A DNA stretch of 64,000 nt from Halarcobacter mediterraneus (GCF_004116625.1 NZ_NXIE01000002.1:1-64000); one strand, 5' to 3'. Positions 8,562-19,683 are shown, numbered from the stretch's first letter. A program made the numbers and translations. Notes: generated by a model from the sequence alone, not told the origin.

Positions 8562-9891
8562 CTTTAGCCCTTTTGAAATTTTCTATTGCTCTTTTTCTTG
8601 ATAAAGATATATCAACTATTGCTTTAGGATAATTATAAAAAAGATTTGAAGAAAGTGCATTTTCTATATGGAAAAGTTTTGGGTTCACTTCTTCTAATTC
8701 TTTAATAACTGATTTTATAAAAAGACCATCTTTATCAAATTTTGAAGATTGAGTATAAGGATTAAATACTCTAAAATATGGAGCAGCATCAGCACCTGTA
8801 CTTGCAGCCCATTGCCAGGAACCAATATTTGAACTTGCTTCATAATCAAGAAGTTTTAAAGCAAAATACTTCTCACCCTTCTTCCAATCAACAAAAAGGT
8901 TTTTTGTTAAAAATGAAGCAACAATCATTCTTAATCTATTGTGCATTCGACCAGTTTTATTTAAATGAATCATTGCAGCATCAATTATAGGAACACCGGT
9001 TTTACCTTCACACCATTTTTTAAAATCTTCTTTATTTTGATTCCACTTTATTTCTATACCATTAAAATTTTCTTTTTGTGAGTTTGGAAAATGAAATAGT
9101 ATATAATTGTAAAACTCTCTCCAAAAAAGCTCTCTAATAAAGAATTCATAATCATTCATATTTGATCTTTTTACAATGTTAAATATCTCTTTTGCAGATA
9201 TTAGTCCAAATCTTAAATGAACAGATAATTTTGAAGTGGCATCTATATAAAAAAAGTCTCTATTTACTTGATACTCATCTATTTTTGATAAGAACTCTTT
9301 TAATAACTTTTTTGCATCTTTATATAAAAAAGATGGTAATTCCTGTTTTTGAAAACCTAATTCTTCTAATGAGACAAACTTTTCGTAATCAAACTTTACA
9401 AGTTTAAGATTTTCATTTCTTTTATACTCTTCAATATTTGAAGCTTGAGTTATCAAGTGTAATGACTTATAAAAAGGTGTAAATACTTTATAAGGAGTTC
9501 CATCACTTTTAAGATGTTCATTTGGATTTAAAATAAATGAATCATTAAATCTTTTTAAAGGAATGATTTTTTCAACTTCATTATCTCTTTTAATAGCATA
9601 AGAATCAAAATCTACAGAACATAGAACTTCATCAAAATCATTTGCTAAATTTTTAAAAACATTTAATGGTTCATCATAAAATATTGCTAAATCTAAACCT
9701 AAAGATTGAAGCTCTTTCTTTAGGTTTAATACAGACTCATAAATAAATGAAACCCTTTTATCATCTTTTGGTAAAGAGCCTAAAATATTTTTATCAAAAA
9801 TAAAAATAGGAAGAACTTCGTTTTCTGCATAGGCTAATAATGCTGAATCTGAAACTCTTAAATCTCTTCTAAACCAAAGTATTTGTCTCAT
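8548..9891 (-). CDS. phrB: Deoxyribodipyrimidine photolyase
   Basis: A 447-residue class I photolyase that uses blue light to repair cyclobutane pyrimidine dimers. An N-terminal alpha/beta antenna domain ('ILWFRRDLRVSDSALL') is followed by the FAD-binding domain with 'ELFWREFYNYIL', 'TGVPIIDAAMIHLNKTGRMH', 'NRLRMIVASFLTKNL' and 'NIGSWQWAASTGADAAPYFR'. The conserved Trp residues of the electron-transfer chain and the Asn-Arg-Met FAD contacts are present. It starts inside the end of the DUF523/DUF1722 gene (4-base overlap), the same pairing as E. coli ybgA-phr. Confidence 0.96.
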   Translation of the reverse strand: MRQILWFRRDLRVSDSALLAYAENEVLPIFIFDKNILGSLPKDDKRVSFIYESVLNLKKELQSLGLDLAIFYDEPLNVFKNLANDFDEVLCSVDFDSYAIKRDNEVEKIIPLKRFNDSFILNPNEHLKSDGTPYKVFTPFYKSLHLITQASNIEEYKRNENLKLVKFDYEKFVSLEELGFQKQELPSFLYKDAKKLLKEFLSKIDEYQVNRDFFYIDATSKLSVHLRFGLISAKEIFNIVKRSNMNDYEFFIRELFWREFYNYILFHFPNSQKENFNGIEIKWNQNKEDFKKWCEGKTGVPIIDAAMIHLNKTGRMHNRLRMIVASFLTKNLFVDWKKGEKYFALKLLDYEASSNIGSWQWAASTGADAAPYFRVFNPYTQSSKFDKDGLFIKSVIKELEEVNPKLFHIENALSSNLFYNYPKAIVDISLSRKRAIENFKRAKDENL

Positions 9892-10838
9892 TTATAAGCC
9901 TTTACTGTTGATCTTAAAGCTAATTCTTTTGGATAAGGGCTTAAAAATTTTTGTTTTAATAAATACTCTAAATCAAATCTTTTTGTATAAATATTAAGAA
10001 GTTTAATCACTGCAATTAAAGGAATAATCCCTTCTTTAAACTCTTCCATTGATTCTAACATTTCTTCTTTTTCTTCTTTTGTGATTAACTTTTTAAAATA
10101 ACCTAGTATATGAAGAAGTACATTGTAAGTTTTTGAAATACTTCCTTTTTTTGAAATTGCTTCTAAAAAAGCTACTTTATATAAAGATAAGACCTCTTCT
10201 ATATCTTTTTTTTCATGATTTGCAACAATATTTCCAAGTTCTTTGTATGAACTTTGAGATTTTGAATATATTAGGTATTTATAAGAAGTATGAAAATCAA
10301 CTAAATCTTTGAAAGATGGCTTTGATTTTAAAAACTCAAAAAGATGTCTATATGCAAATATTTGCATTAAGAAGTTTTCTCTAAGCCAAGGGTCATTTAA
10401 TCGTCCTTCTTCTTCTAAAGGAAGTAAAGGAAAGTTTTCTTTTATTTTACCTGCAAATACACCAACACCTTTTTTTTCACTTGGAGCTTCTTTATCTTGA
10501 TAGATCTTTACTCTTTCAAGTCCACAAGTTGGAGACTTTGATTTTAAAATAAAACCACAAAGTTCATCTTGCTGCATTTGTTCTACACAAACTTGAGATA
10601 TATTTACTAACTCGTCAGTAACATCTTTTTTTGTATTTGAAGTAATAACTCGTACTTCATTATCTTTTTCAACTAATCTAATAGCCTCTCTTGGTGTAGA
10701 AAAAACCATCTTTTCAGGACAATAAGGATCAAACTCAAAGTACTCTTGTAAAATATTTGTTATGAAGTTGTCTTTAGAATTAGCACCATCATATCGGCAC
10801 ATTGTTCCAATAAGACAAGAAGATACACCTAGTTTCAT
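9888..10838 (-). CDS. DUF523-DUF1722 fusion protein (YbgA-like)
   Basis: A 316-residue two-domain protein. The DUF523 half (about 1-150) has the Cys-rich start 'GVSSCLIGTMCRYDG', 'DPYCPEKMVFSTPREAIRL' and 'SKSPTCGL', which suggest metal binding. The DUF1722 half (about 180-310) is helical ('YKYLIYSKSQSSYKELGN'). The family commonly neighbours photolyase genes, but its biochemical role is unknown. It is the first gene of the seven-gene cassette, with a good ribosome site (AAAGGAG) and a probable promoter at 10858-10887. Confidence 0.88.
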   Translation of the reverse strand: MKLGVSSCLIGTMCRYDGANSKDNFITNILQEYFEFDPYCPEKMVFSTPREAIRLVEKDNEVRVITSNTKKDVTDELVNISQVCVEQMQQDELCGFILKSKSPTCGLERVKIYQDKEAPSEKKGVGVFAGKIKENFPLLPLEEEGRLNDPWLRENFLMQIFAYRHLFEFLKSKPSFKDLVDFHTSYKYLIYSKSQSSYKELGNIVANHEKKDIEEVLSLYKVAFLEAISKKGSISKTYNVLLHILGYFKKLITKEEKEEMLESMEEFKEGIIPLIAVIKLLNIYTKRFDLEYLLKQKFLSPYPKELALRSTVKAYK

Positions 10839-10857
10839 TTTAAACTCCTTTTAGGAA

Positions 10858-10887
10858 ATTATAATAAAACTAGTATATCTTTGTATA
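10858..10887 (-). promoter_or_regulatory. Probable promoter of the photolyase cassette
   Basis: On the minus strand TATAAT (10858-10863) lies 18 bases downstream of TATACA (10882-10887), which matches the -35 consensus at 4 of 6 positions. It sits between the tolB stop and the start of the DUF523-DUF1722 gene. It could let the cassette be expressed separately from the ATP synthase-tol transcript. Confidence 0.45.
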
Positions 10888-10909
10888 TATAAAATGTTAG
10901 TTTATAATA

Positions 10910-12193
10910 TTACCAATCTATAGATTGAATTTTTCCATTCTTTAATGGGAAGGTAAATGATTTAGAATAATTAAGTCTAATAATACCTATTGAACTTCTA
11001 TTATTTACTGTTTTTAAGAAAATTATAGATTCTCCATCTTTTGAAAACTTAGGAAATTGATTACTTCCTGTTGAAGTAAGTCTTTTAAGAAAATCACTTT
11101 TTGTAGACATTAAATAAAGATTAAAAATAAAACTTCCAAATTCACTATTCCTATCTCTACTTGTATAAACAATGTAATCTTTATAAGATGTTGCTGAAGA
11201 GTTATTGTTTCCATGATAAACCAATCTTTCAACACCTCTACCACCAATTTTTTTTGCAAATATATTAGGATAATTTAATCTATCTGAAACAAAAACAATT
11301 CGTTTTTCATTTTCAATAAAATGAGCTCCAACATCAATTCCATTATATGTAGTAAGTCTTGTTTTTGTTTTTGTTTTTGTATCGAATAAATAAATGTCAG
11401 GTTGATTATTTGGTGCGGCAGTAACTAATATCTTATTTCCATCTTTACTTATATCTGATGCAACTAACATTCCTTCACTAGTCATTAATACTTCTCTTTG
11501 CCTAGTATAAATATTAGTTTTAATAAGGGTCGGTATACCCTTATCATATGTTGTATAATAAAAAGAATCTTGCTTTTCATTTGCCCATTTAGGAAAAATA
11601 TTTAGCCCACCTCTAATAATAGACTTTTGGAAAGTTAATGTATAATCAGCAATTATAATATCTGCTTTTTTTGCACTCTTATATTGAGAAAAAATTACAA
11701 ACTTATCCATCCAATCAATTGGTGGTGCATTTAAATATTTATTAATTGATATTGCAGCCCTATGAGCTACAAAAGGATATCTATCTTCTTTTGAGGTAGA
11801 AAAACTTTTATTTAATACCATATTTTTTGCATTAATATCATACATTTTTATCATAACAGAATAGCCCCCAAAGCTACTAACTGTAGAACTAACATTTACA
11901 AAAAGATCTATACCTTTATTAGATAAAGCAAGCATATCAGGACTTGAATTATAATTAATTACTTGTTGACTCTTTAAAACATCAAAATGACCACTTACTT
12001 TTAAGTCTTTTTCTATCATATTTGCTACTTTTGATGTAAGAGACGACTGCATTGCATCAGGAGCTACTGAAACTACTATTTTTGGAAGAGAACCTGACTT
12101 TTTAATAATATCAAGTTCTGCATCAGCTGCAAAGACTGATGTAATCATAAAAAATAGTAAAAAAACTATTTTTGTACCTCTATTTCTTATCAT
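10910..12193 (-). CDS. tolB: Tol-Pal system beta-propeller protein TolB
   Basis: A 427-residue periplasmic protein with signal peptide ending near 'TSVFAADA'. An N-terminal TolB domain (about 25-160, 'IIKKSGSLPKIVVSVAP') is followed by WD40-like PD40 propeller blades, for example 'SDISKDGNKILVTAAPNNQPD', 'IVFVSDRLNYPNIF' and 'PKFSKDGESIIFL'. TolB binds Pal. The gene follows tolA by 3 bases. Its usual neighbour pal lies 6.9 kb further on, because the photolyase cassette intervenes. Confidence 0.95.
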   Translation of the reverse strand: MIRNRGTKIVFLLFFMITSVFAADAELDIIKKSGSLPKIVVSVAPDAMQSSLTSKVANMIEKDLKVSGHFDVLKSQQVINYNSSPDMLALSNKGIDLFVNVSSTVSSFGGYSVMIKMYDINAKNMVLNKSFSTSKEDRYPFVAHRAAISINKYLNAPPIDWMDKFVIFSQYKSAKKADIIIADYTLTFQKSIIRGGLNIFPKWANEKQDSFYYTTYDKGIPTLIKTNIYTRQREVLMTSEGMLVASDISKDGNKILVTAAPNNQPDIYLFDTKTKTKTRLTTYNGIDVGAHFIENEKRIVFVSDRLNYPNIFAKKIGGRGVERLVYHGNNNSSATSYKDYIVYTSRDRNSEFGSFIFNLYLMSTKSDFLKRLTSTGSNQFPKFSKDGESIIFLKTVNNRSSIGIIRLNYSKSFTFPLKNGKIQSIDW

Positions 12194-12196
12194 TTA

Positions 12197-12934
12197 TTAC
12201 CCTTCTGATTTAAAATTAATAATAATATCAACTTTATCATTGATATTATGTGTAGGAAAAGACTCATTAACTTGAGAATCTAAAAACTCTTTTAATGACT
12301 CATCAAAACGTACATCATTTGAATACTTAATAATTCTGTAATCAAAATCTCCACCATTTGTAATCATTACAAGAACTTTTACAGTTAAACCATTCTCTAA
12401 AAGTTTTGGATTCCATCTTTGCCATAGAATTTCTTTTACTTTTGAAAAATATTCATGTTCTTCACCTTTATTAGATGTAGACTTTATTTGTTTATTCGTT
12501 GTTGTTTTTACATCATTTAAAAGTTTTGAAACTGACACATTATCTGTTTTCTTTTGTTTTTGGAATTTTGAACGAAACCTACTAGGGTCAATAGATGCCT
12601 TTTGTGTTGTAGTTTCTTTTTCCACAATATTTTTTGATTTCGTCTTAACATTAGCAAATAAAGATTTAAAATCTGCTTTTTCTTTATTTGATCGTGAAGT
12701 AGATTTTTTTACAACTTTTTCTACTTTTTTTTCACTCTTTTTTGCAACTTGTTTTTTTTCAGACTTACTAGTAATTAATTCAAGTTCTAAAATGGTGGCT
12801 TTAGTACTTATATCATATTTTTTTGCAGTAGGTGAATTTATATAAAAAAGAAATAAAAGACCAACTACTAAATAAATAGAAATTGAAACTAACCCTGATA
12901 GATAAAAATATTCTTTATCTTTCATTTCATCCAT
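12197..12934 (-). CDS. tolA: TolA/TonB-type energy-transducing protein
   Basis: A 245-residue protein with one N-terminal transmembrane helix (about 12-34). A Lys/Ser/Thr-rich periplasmic linker (about 50-155, 'KKQVAKKSEKKVEKVVKKS') leads to a C-terminal domain (about 165-245, 'KEILWQRWNPKLLENGLTVK') of TolA/TonB type. It should couple TolQ-TolR proton-driven motion to the outer membrane. Its place in tolQ-R-x-B order makes TolA the best name. It overlaps the end of tolR by 8 bases. Confidence 0.82.
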   Translation of the reverse strand: MDEMKDKEYFYLSGLVSISIYLVVGLLFLFYINSPTAKKYDISTKATILELELITSKSEKKQVAKKSEKKVEKVVKKSTSRSNKEKADFKSLFANVKTKSKNIVEKETTTQKASIDPSRFRSKFQKQKKTDNVSVSKLLNDVKTTTNKQIKSTSNKGEEHEYFSKVKEILWQRWNPKLLENGLTVKVLVMITNGGDFDYRIIKYSNDVRFDESLKEFLDSQVNESFPTHNINDKVDIIINFKSEG

Positions 12935-13316
12935 CTGTTATTAAAGAAACTTTAGTAAAACCAGCCTCTTTAACTGATCTTAATATATATATTACATCAT
13001 CATACATTAAAGTTTTTTCTGCACGTATGTGAATGGGAGTTTTTCTATCCATACTTTCTGCAAAAAGTACAAAATTATCTGCAAAATCAGAAAACTCGAA
13101 ACTTTTTTTATTAATTTTAATCTCTTTATCTTTTGTAAGTAGGATATCAATTTTTTTAACTGCTTTTATTTGTTGAGATTTGCTTCCTTTTGGAAGATTA
13201 ATAGCCTCTTCAAATTCTACAACAGGTGCAGTAACCATTAAAATTGCAAGTAACACAAGCATAATATCAACTAAAGGAGTAATATTTAAGTCAGGTTTTT
13301 GATTATAATCAAACAT
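12927..13316 (-). CDS. tolR: TolR/ExbD-family membrane protein
   Basis: A 129-residue ExbD/TolR protein: short cytoplasmic N-terminus 'DYNQKPDLNITPLVDIMLVLLAILMV', in which the transmembrane helix carries the critical Asp of 'PLVDIMLVLL', and a periplasmic domain (about 45-129, 'DKEIKINKK', 'IHIRAEKTLMYDDVIYIL'). With TolQ it forms the proton-conducting motor. It is 2 bases after tolQ and overlaps tolA by 8. Confidence 0.92.
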   Translation of the reverse strand: MFDYNQKPDLNITPLVDIMLVLLAILMVTAPVVEFEEAINLPKGSKSQQIKAVKKIDILLTKDKEIKINKKSFEFSDFADNFVLFAESMDRKTPIHIRAEKTLMYDDVIYILRSVKEAGFTKVSLITDG

Positions 13317-13318
13317 GA

Positions 13319-13879
13319 TTAACCTTTTGCTATCAAGATTTTTGCTTGTGCCTTAATATAAGTATTTAATTCATAAACTTTTCTTACTAATATTTGATGA
13401 AATGTATATGCAAAAATTGCTACAAAAATACCAGCTGCAGTTGCAACTAAAGCTTCAGAAATTGCAGGAGCAATTACAGAAAAACCTACTTTTGAGTGAC
13501 TTGAAAATTTTGCAAATGATTCAAGAATACCTACTACTGTTCCAAACAGTCCAATAAAAGGAGCAGTTGATGCAATAATTGACATCCATGATATTCCAAC
13601 ACTTGCATCTTTAATTATATTTATTTCACATGCATGAAGAATATCTTTATTTGTAACTCCATTTGCACATTTACTAAGTGCAGACATAGGACTTAAAGTT
13701 GAACTTCTTGATGTTAATGCTTCTAAAGATTTTTTTTCAGTAAGAATTGAAGACTTTAAAGAAAGGAATCTATAAATAAATATCCAAAAAACTATAATCA
13801 TATATAATGAAAGTGACCATAACACTAAAAGTGTTATAGCACTACCATTACTTAAATAATTTAAAGCTGAATCAATCAT
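13319..13879 (-). CDS. tolQ: TolQ/ExbB-family proton channel
   Basis: A 186-residue MotA/TolQ/ExbB protein with three transmembrane helices (about 15-38, 100-125, 140-165). The conserved 'STAPFIGLFGTVVGILESF' and 'ISEALVATAAGIFVAIFAY' helices carry the Thr residues that line the proton path. It lies 8 bases after atpC, so the Tol motor genes are probably co-transcribed with the ATP synthase, as in other Campylobacterota. ExbB for TonB energisation is an alternative, but the tolB neighbour favours TolQ. Confidence 0.92.
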   Translation of the reverse strand: MIDSALNYLSNGSAITLLVLWSLSLYMIIVFWIFIYRFLSLKSSILTEKKSLEALTSRSSTLSPMSALSKCANGVTNKDILHACEINIIKDASVGISWMSIIASTAPFIGLFGTVVGILESFAKFSSHSKVGFSVIAPAISEALVATAAGIFVAIFAYTFHQILVRKVYELNTYIKAQAKILIAKG

Positions 13880-13887
13880 TATCTTTC

Positions 13888-14265
13888 TTAAGCGAATGAG
13901 TTGATTTTAGCCTCAACTGCTGCTAATGATACATTTGCATCTTTAACAGAGTTAACTAAATCTTTTGCTGATTCAATATTTTTAGCAATTTCAGAGTCAG
14001 CTCCTGAAGTAAGAGCTACTGCTCCATCAACTAAAACGTCAACAGAACTTTCACCAACTTTAACGTGACCCCAGTTAATTGCAACTGCTTCAGTTGAATC
14101 TTCTTTTTCAATTATAATTACGCCAACTGTAAGTGATGATACTAAAGACGCATGTCCTGGTAAAACTCCGAACTCTCCCTCTTTTCCTGGAAGAGTTACA
14201 GACTTTACATCATCACTAAAGATCTGACCATTTGGTGCAACTATTGATAATTTTAGTGTATCCAT
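13888..14265 (-). CDS. atpC: ATP synthase epsilon subunit
   Basis: Central-stalk regulatory subunit of F1, an N-terminal beta-sandwich ('LKLSIVAPNGQIF', 'LPGKEGEFGVLPGHASLV', 'GHVKVGESSVDVLVDGA') plus a C-terminal helical hairpin. I chose the ATG at 14265 (125 residues) because AAGG at 14273-14276 is 7 bases upstream of it. The in-frame ATG at 14271 is too close to that site. It follows atpD and precedes tolQ by 8 bases. Confidence 0.95.
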   Translation of the reverse strand: MDTLKLSIVAPNGQIFSDDVKSVTLPGKEGEFGVLPGHASLVSSLTVGVIIIEKEDSTEAVAINWGHVKVGESSVDVLVDGAVALTSGADSEIAKNIESAKDLVNSVKDANVSLAAVEAKINSFA

Positions 14266-14281
14266 AAGCATGCCTTATTTG

Positions 14282-15694
<1,413 letters not shown>

Positions 15695-16582
15695 TTATTT
15701 TAATGATTCAACACCACTGATAATCTCTATCAGCTCTGTTGTAATTGCAGCTTGTCTAGCTTTATTATACTCAACTGTTAGCGAGTTAACTCTGTCTTTA
15801 GCATTATTAGTTGCAGCTTCCATAGCTTGCATTCTTGCAGAGTGTTCTGCTGCTAAAGAATCAATTAAAGAATAGTACATATTGAAATCAATATATTTAT
15901 TCGTTAATTCTTCTAACACTTCTTCATCATCATCTGGTTCAATTTCTAGCATAGATGTTTCATTTTCTATAGTTTCAACATCCTCTAGGCTAATTGGAAG
16001 TAGTTCTCTTACTCTAATTTCTTGAGTAAGCATATTTAAGAATCCATTGTAAACTAAAATTACTTTATCAGTTTCACCTTTTTGGAAATCCTCTACTACA
16101 TCTTTAATGAAATCTGCAGCTCTATCATAATCTGGTGCAGAAGATAAGTCTGTTACCTTCTGAGATAATTCAACACCTTGGAAAGAGAAGAAATCAACTC
16201 CCTTTCTTCCAGCAGCTCTATATCTAACATTTGCACCTTTAGATTTATAATCAGCGGCTAATTCATTAACTTTCTTAATCGTTGCCATGTTAAAACCACC
16301 ACAAAGACCTTTGTCAGCAGTAACAAAAACAATATCAATTGTTTTTGGGTTCTCGTTAGGGATAAACGCTTTATTGTGATTACCACCATCTTGAACTTTG
16401 CTAACTCTGTTTGCGATCTCAGAAAGAACTTCATTAATCTTCTTAGCATAACTTCTAGATTGATCAGACAGTTGTCTAGTTCTAGTAAGTTTTGCAGAAG
16501 ATACAAGCTTCATAGCTTTTGTAGTCTTCTGAGTGTTTTTAACACTTCCAATTTTTAATTTAATTTCTTTTAAGTTAGCCAT
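15695..16582 (-). CDS. atpG: ATP synthase gamma subunit
   Basis: The 295-residue central rotor shaft. It starts 'MANLKEIKLKIGSVKNTQKTTKAMKLV' (conserved N-terminal helix, split here for reading as 'IKLKIGSVKNTQKTTKAM'), carries 'TADKGLCGGFN' in the middle, and ends with a C-terminal helix 'NNAKDRVNSLTVEYNKAR' and 'ITTELIEIISG'. It lies between atpA (10 bases) and atpD (18 bases). Confidence 0.97.
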   Translation of the reverse strand: MANLKEIKLKIGSVKNTQKTTKAMKLVSSAKLTRTRQLSDQSRSYAKKINEVLSEIANRVSKVQDGGNHNKAFIPNENPKTIDIVFVTADKGLCGGFNMATIKKVNELAADYKSKGANVRYRAAGRKGVDFFSFQGVELSQKVTDLSSAPDYDRAADFIKDVVEDFQKGETDKVILVYNGFLNMLTQEIRVRELLPISLEDVETIENETSMLEIEPDDDEEVLEELTNKYIDFNMYYSLIDSLAAEHSARMQAMEAATNNAKDRVNSLTVEYNKARQAAITTELIEIISGVESLK

Positions 16583-16592
16583 AGACTAATCC

Positions 16593-18110
16593 TTATTTAG
16601 CATTAAAAACAGTTTTAAACTCTTCTAATGCAGCTTTTAATGCTGACTCAGTCTCATCATCTAATTTTTTCTTAGATTTAATATCATCTAAAATATTTGC
16701 ATATTTTTGTTCAATGAATGAGTGTAACTCTTCTTCGTATTTAACTACATCAGATACAGCAACATCATTTAAATAACCTTTTGTACCAGCATAGATAATA
16801 ACAATTTGTTTTTCAATAACTAATGGTTTATTAACACCTTGTTTAAGTACTTCAACCATTCTTTGACCAAGCTCAAGCTCTTTTCTTGTAGACTCATCTA
16901 AATCAGATGCGAATTGTGCGAATGCTTCTAGCTCTCTATATTGTGCAAGAGATAATTTTAATGTACCAGCAACTTGTTTAGTAGCTTTAATTTGTGCAGC
17001 ACCACCAACTCTTGATACAGATAAACCAACGTTAATTGCAGGTCTAATACCAGAGTTAAAAAGGTTTGTTTCTAAGAAGATTTGACCATCTGTAATAGAA
17101 ATAACGTTTGTTGGAATATATGCAGCAACATCACCTGCTTGTGTCTCAATAATTGGTAATGCAGTCATAGACCCAGCACCATTTTCATCAGACATTTTTG
17201 CAGCTCTTTCTAATAATCTTGAGTGTAGATAGAATACATCCCCTGGGAATGCCTCTCTACCTGGAGGTCTTCTTAATAATAAAGACATCTCTCTATATGC
17301 AACTGCGTGCTTAGATAAATCATCATAGATAATTAAAGCATGTTTAGCGTTATCTCTAAAATACTCACCAATTGTAACACCTGTATATGGTGCTAAGAAT
17401 TGAAGTGCAGATGATTCAGAAGCTGATGCATTAACTACAACAGTATAATCCATTGCTCCACCCTCTTCTAAAGTTCTAACAACGTTAGCTACAGAAGATG
17501 ATTTTTGACCAATTGCAACATAAATACAAACTACATCTTCACCTTTTTGGTTAAGAATTGTATCAACTGCAACAGTTGTTTTACCAGTTTGTCTATCACC
17601 AATAATAAGCTCTCTTTGCCCACGTCCTATTGGAACTAGTGCATCAATTGCCTTAATACCAGTTTGTAATGGCTCATGAACAGATTTTCTAGCCATGATT
17701 CCTGGAGCTTTTTCCTCAACAAATCTTGACTCAGCTGCTTCAATAGTACCTTTACCATCAATTGGTTCACCAAGTGCATTTACAACTCTTCCAACCATTC
17801 CTTCACCAACTGGTGTTTCTAATAGTTTTCCAAGTCTTTTACAAGAAGAACCTTCTCTTAATCCTTCTCCAGAACCAAGAACAACAACACCAACTGCAGA
17901 TTCCTCTAAGTTTGATGCTAATCCTCTTTCACCATTTTCAAATTCTACTAGCTCCCCAGCCATTACATTTTTAAGACCGTAAACTTGAGCAATACCATCT
18001 GCAAATGAAATGATTTTACCTGTCTCGTTAACGTCTACATTTAATTCAAAGTTATCAATTCTTTCTTTTATGATAGAACTGATTTCATCTGCTTGAATTT
18101 TTGCACCCAT
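16593..18110 (-). CDS. atpA: ATP synthase alpha subunit
   Basis: The 505-residue non-catalytic nucleotide-binding F1 subunit. The P-loop '[15 protein letters not shown]', the arginine-finger segment '[18 protein letters not shown]', '[20 protein letters not shown]' and an N-terminal beta-barrel ('[16 protein letters not shown]') are present. Length matches the family. It is 21 bases downstream of atpH. Confidence 0.98.
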   Translation of the reverse strand: MGAKIQADEISSIIKERIDNFELNVDVNETGKIISFADGIAQVYGLKNVMAGELVEFENGERGLASNLEESAVGVVVLGSGEGLREGSSCKRLGKLLETPVGEGMVGRVVNALGEPIDGKGTIEAAESRFVEEKAPGIMARKSVHEPLQTGIKAIDALVPIGRGQRELIIGDRQTGKTTVAVDTILNQKGEDVVCIYVAIGQKSSSVANVVRTLEEGGAMDYTVVVNASASESSALQFLAPYTGVTIGEYFRDNAKHALIIYDDLSKHAVAYREMSLLLRRPPGREAFPGDVFYLHSRLLERAAKMSDENGAGSMTALPIIETQAGDVAAYIPTNVISITDGQIFLETNLFNSGIRPAINVGLSVSRVGGAAQIKATKQVAGTLKLSLAQYRELEAFAQFASDLDESTRKELELGQRMVEVLKQGVNKPLVIEKQIVIIYAGTKGYLNDVAVSDVVKYEEELHSFIEQKYANILDDIKSKKKLDDETESALKAALEEFKTVFNAK

Positions 18111-18131
18111 TCAATATCTCCTTTATAAATT

Positions 18132-18662
18132 CTAAACTGCTTTTAAAATATGATCAATCATTTGTGACTTAAGTCTATCTTTTGAGAATGAAATCTCAAT
18201 ACCTAGACTATCAATATCAACTTTGATACCATCATAATCACAAACATTTTGTGATAGCGATAATTGTACATTAAATTTTTCACTGAATTTTTTTTCAATA
18301 GTTGAAACATAATCAGTTGATAATTCTTTATTACAATAAACTATACCCGTATATGAATTATTCATTTTTGCAATTTGCGATTCTAATTCACTTGTTATAT
18401 CAGGAATTATTTCAAGTCTTTTTTTACTTCCTAATAATTTAACAAGGTTTTTCAAATCATTTCCACAGTTATTTAAAAATGATAAAACTAATTCAACCTT
18501 ATCTTCCATTTTTACTTCAGTCGAAGTAATAATTGAAAGAAATTTATCTTCATTAAATGCTGAAGATATTGTTTTTAAATCATTACAAATAGCAGCTGCA
18601 GAATCTACATTTCTACCATCTAATAATGCTTTTACATATCTCTTTGCTATTAAATCATTCAT
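18132..18662 (-). CDS. atpH: ATP synthase delta subunit
   Basis: The 176-residue peripheral-stalk subunit joining F1 to the b/b' stator. The N-terminal helical domain 'IAKRYVKALLDG' and the C-terminal 'GIKVDIDSLGIEISFSKDRL' motif match OSCP/delta proteins. Its start codon overlaps the end of atpF by one base. Confidence 0.93.
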   Translation of the reverse strand: MNDLIAKRYVKALLDGRNVDSAAAICNDLKTISSAFNEDKFLSIITSTEVKMEDKVELVLSFLNNCGNDLKNLVKLLGSKKRLEIIPDITSELESQIAKMNNSYTGIVYCNKELSTDYVSTIEKKFSEKFNVQLSLSQNVCDYDGIKVDIDSLGIEISFSKDRLKSQMIDHILKAV

Positions 18663-19180
18663 TATGCAACCTTCTTAAGTACAATGTTTGATAACTCTTC
18701 TTGAGTTAAAGAAACATTATCAGAATTTAATAATTCTTCTAGTACTTCAGAAACAATTTGTTTCTTTGCTTTTGATGTTTCAATTCTTACTTTCTCATCA
18801 AAACTTTTTTCAAGATTTGCAATCTCAGTATCTACAGCATCTGAAACTCTTTGCTTAACAGAATCAACATCAACTTTAGCATTTTCAACAATTTCATTTG
18901 CTAAAGTTTTTGCCTCTTCTAGTTTTTTTGCTGCATCTTCAACTTTATCTTGTGAAGCTTTTAAAGTATCTTGTACTTTATCAAGTTCAGCTTGAATTGA
19001 AGCAGTTCTTCCAGCAAAAAAAGCTTTTAATTTATCAGCAAGTAAATACCATAAAATACCAGCAAAAATAATAAAGTTAACGGTTCTTTGTACAATATCG
19101 TAATCAGTTTCCGCACCTTCACTAGCAGCTAATACCATAGGAGTTAAAGCTAATCCTAATAATAGTAGTAATTTTTTCAA
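18662..19180 (-). CDS. atpF: ATP synthase b subunit
   Basis: A 172-residue stator subunit. It starts with a cleavable-looking N-terminus 'LLLLLGLALTPMVLAAS' before the membrane helix 'RTVNFIIFAGILWYLLADKL', then continues as a long right-handed coiled coil (about 65-165). The presence of an apparent signal peptide ahead of the membrane helix is seen in Campylobacterota b subunits. It pairs with the b' subunit encoded 10 bases upstream. Confidence 0.92.
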   Translation of the reverse strand: MKKLLLLLGLALTPMVLAASEGAETDYDIVQRTVNFIIFAGILWYLLADKLKAFFAGRTASIQAELDKVQDTLKASQDKVEDAAKKLEEAKTLANEIVENAKVDVDSVKQRVSDAVDTEIANLEKSFDEKVRIETSKAKKQIVSEVLEELLNSDNVSLTQEELSNIVLKKVA

Positions 19181-19190
19181 CCCTACCCCC

Positions 19191-19613
19191 TTAAATTGAG
19201 CTAATCTTAGCTTTTAGGCTCTCATTAAATTGAGGCATTGCAGCAACTAATGAGTCTTTTAAAGCTTTAGTTTCATTATTAAGTTCATCTTTAAACTTAA
19301 TAGTTTTAGCTTCTAATTCTTCTTTAGCACTTGCAAGTTTAGCATCAGCTACATCTCTTGCTTCATTGTAAGCTTTTTCTCTAATGGCTGCTGCTTCTTT
19401 TTTAGCTTCAGCAATTACATGGCTTGCTTCTTCTAACATACCATCTACATCAGCAGAGTTTGATTGAGCATTTTCTAAATCTTTTTTTATAGATTTATCT
19501 CTATCATCCATATGCTTTAATAGGGGTACAAATAGACAGCTATTAAGTCTTGCTACAACAAAAAGAAAGATTATTGCTGTGCTTAGCAACAATACAGGAC
19601 TTATGTCTAACAT
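19191..19613 (-). CDS. atpF': ATP synthase b' subunit
   Basis: A 140-residue second stator subunit with an N-terminal membrane helix (about 5-22, 'VLLLSTAIIFLFVVARL') and a long coiled coil rich in Ala, Glu and Lys. b/b' heterodimers replace b2 in this phylum. It is the first gene of the ATP synthase transcript, with a promoter-like sequence 70-100 bases upstream. Confidence 0.9.
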   Translation of the reverse strand: MLDISPVLLLSTAIIFLFVVARLNSCLFVPLLKHMDDRDKSIKKDLENAQSNSADVDGMLEEASHVIAEAKKEAAAIREKAYNEARDVADAKLASAKEELEAKTIKFKDELNNETKALKDSLVAAMPQFNESLKAKISSI

Positions 19614-19683
19614 TCATTCCTCCATATTTTTTACAGTTTAGTTTGACTAAAACTGCTTAAATTTTATCTAAAAGAATTATAAA

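Noticed and set aside
17695-17982. Pro/Ser-rich plus-strand frame inside atpA
   Set aside because: Composition reflects the complement of conserved atpA codons; no family resemblance.
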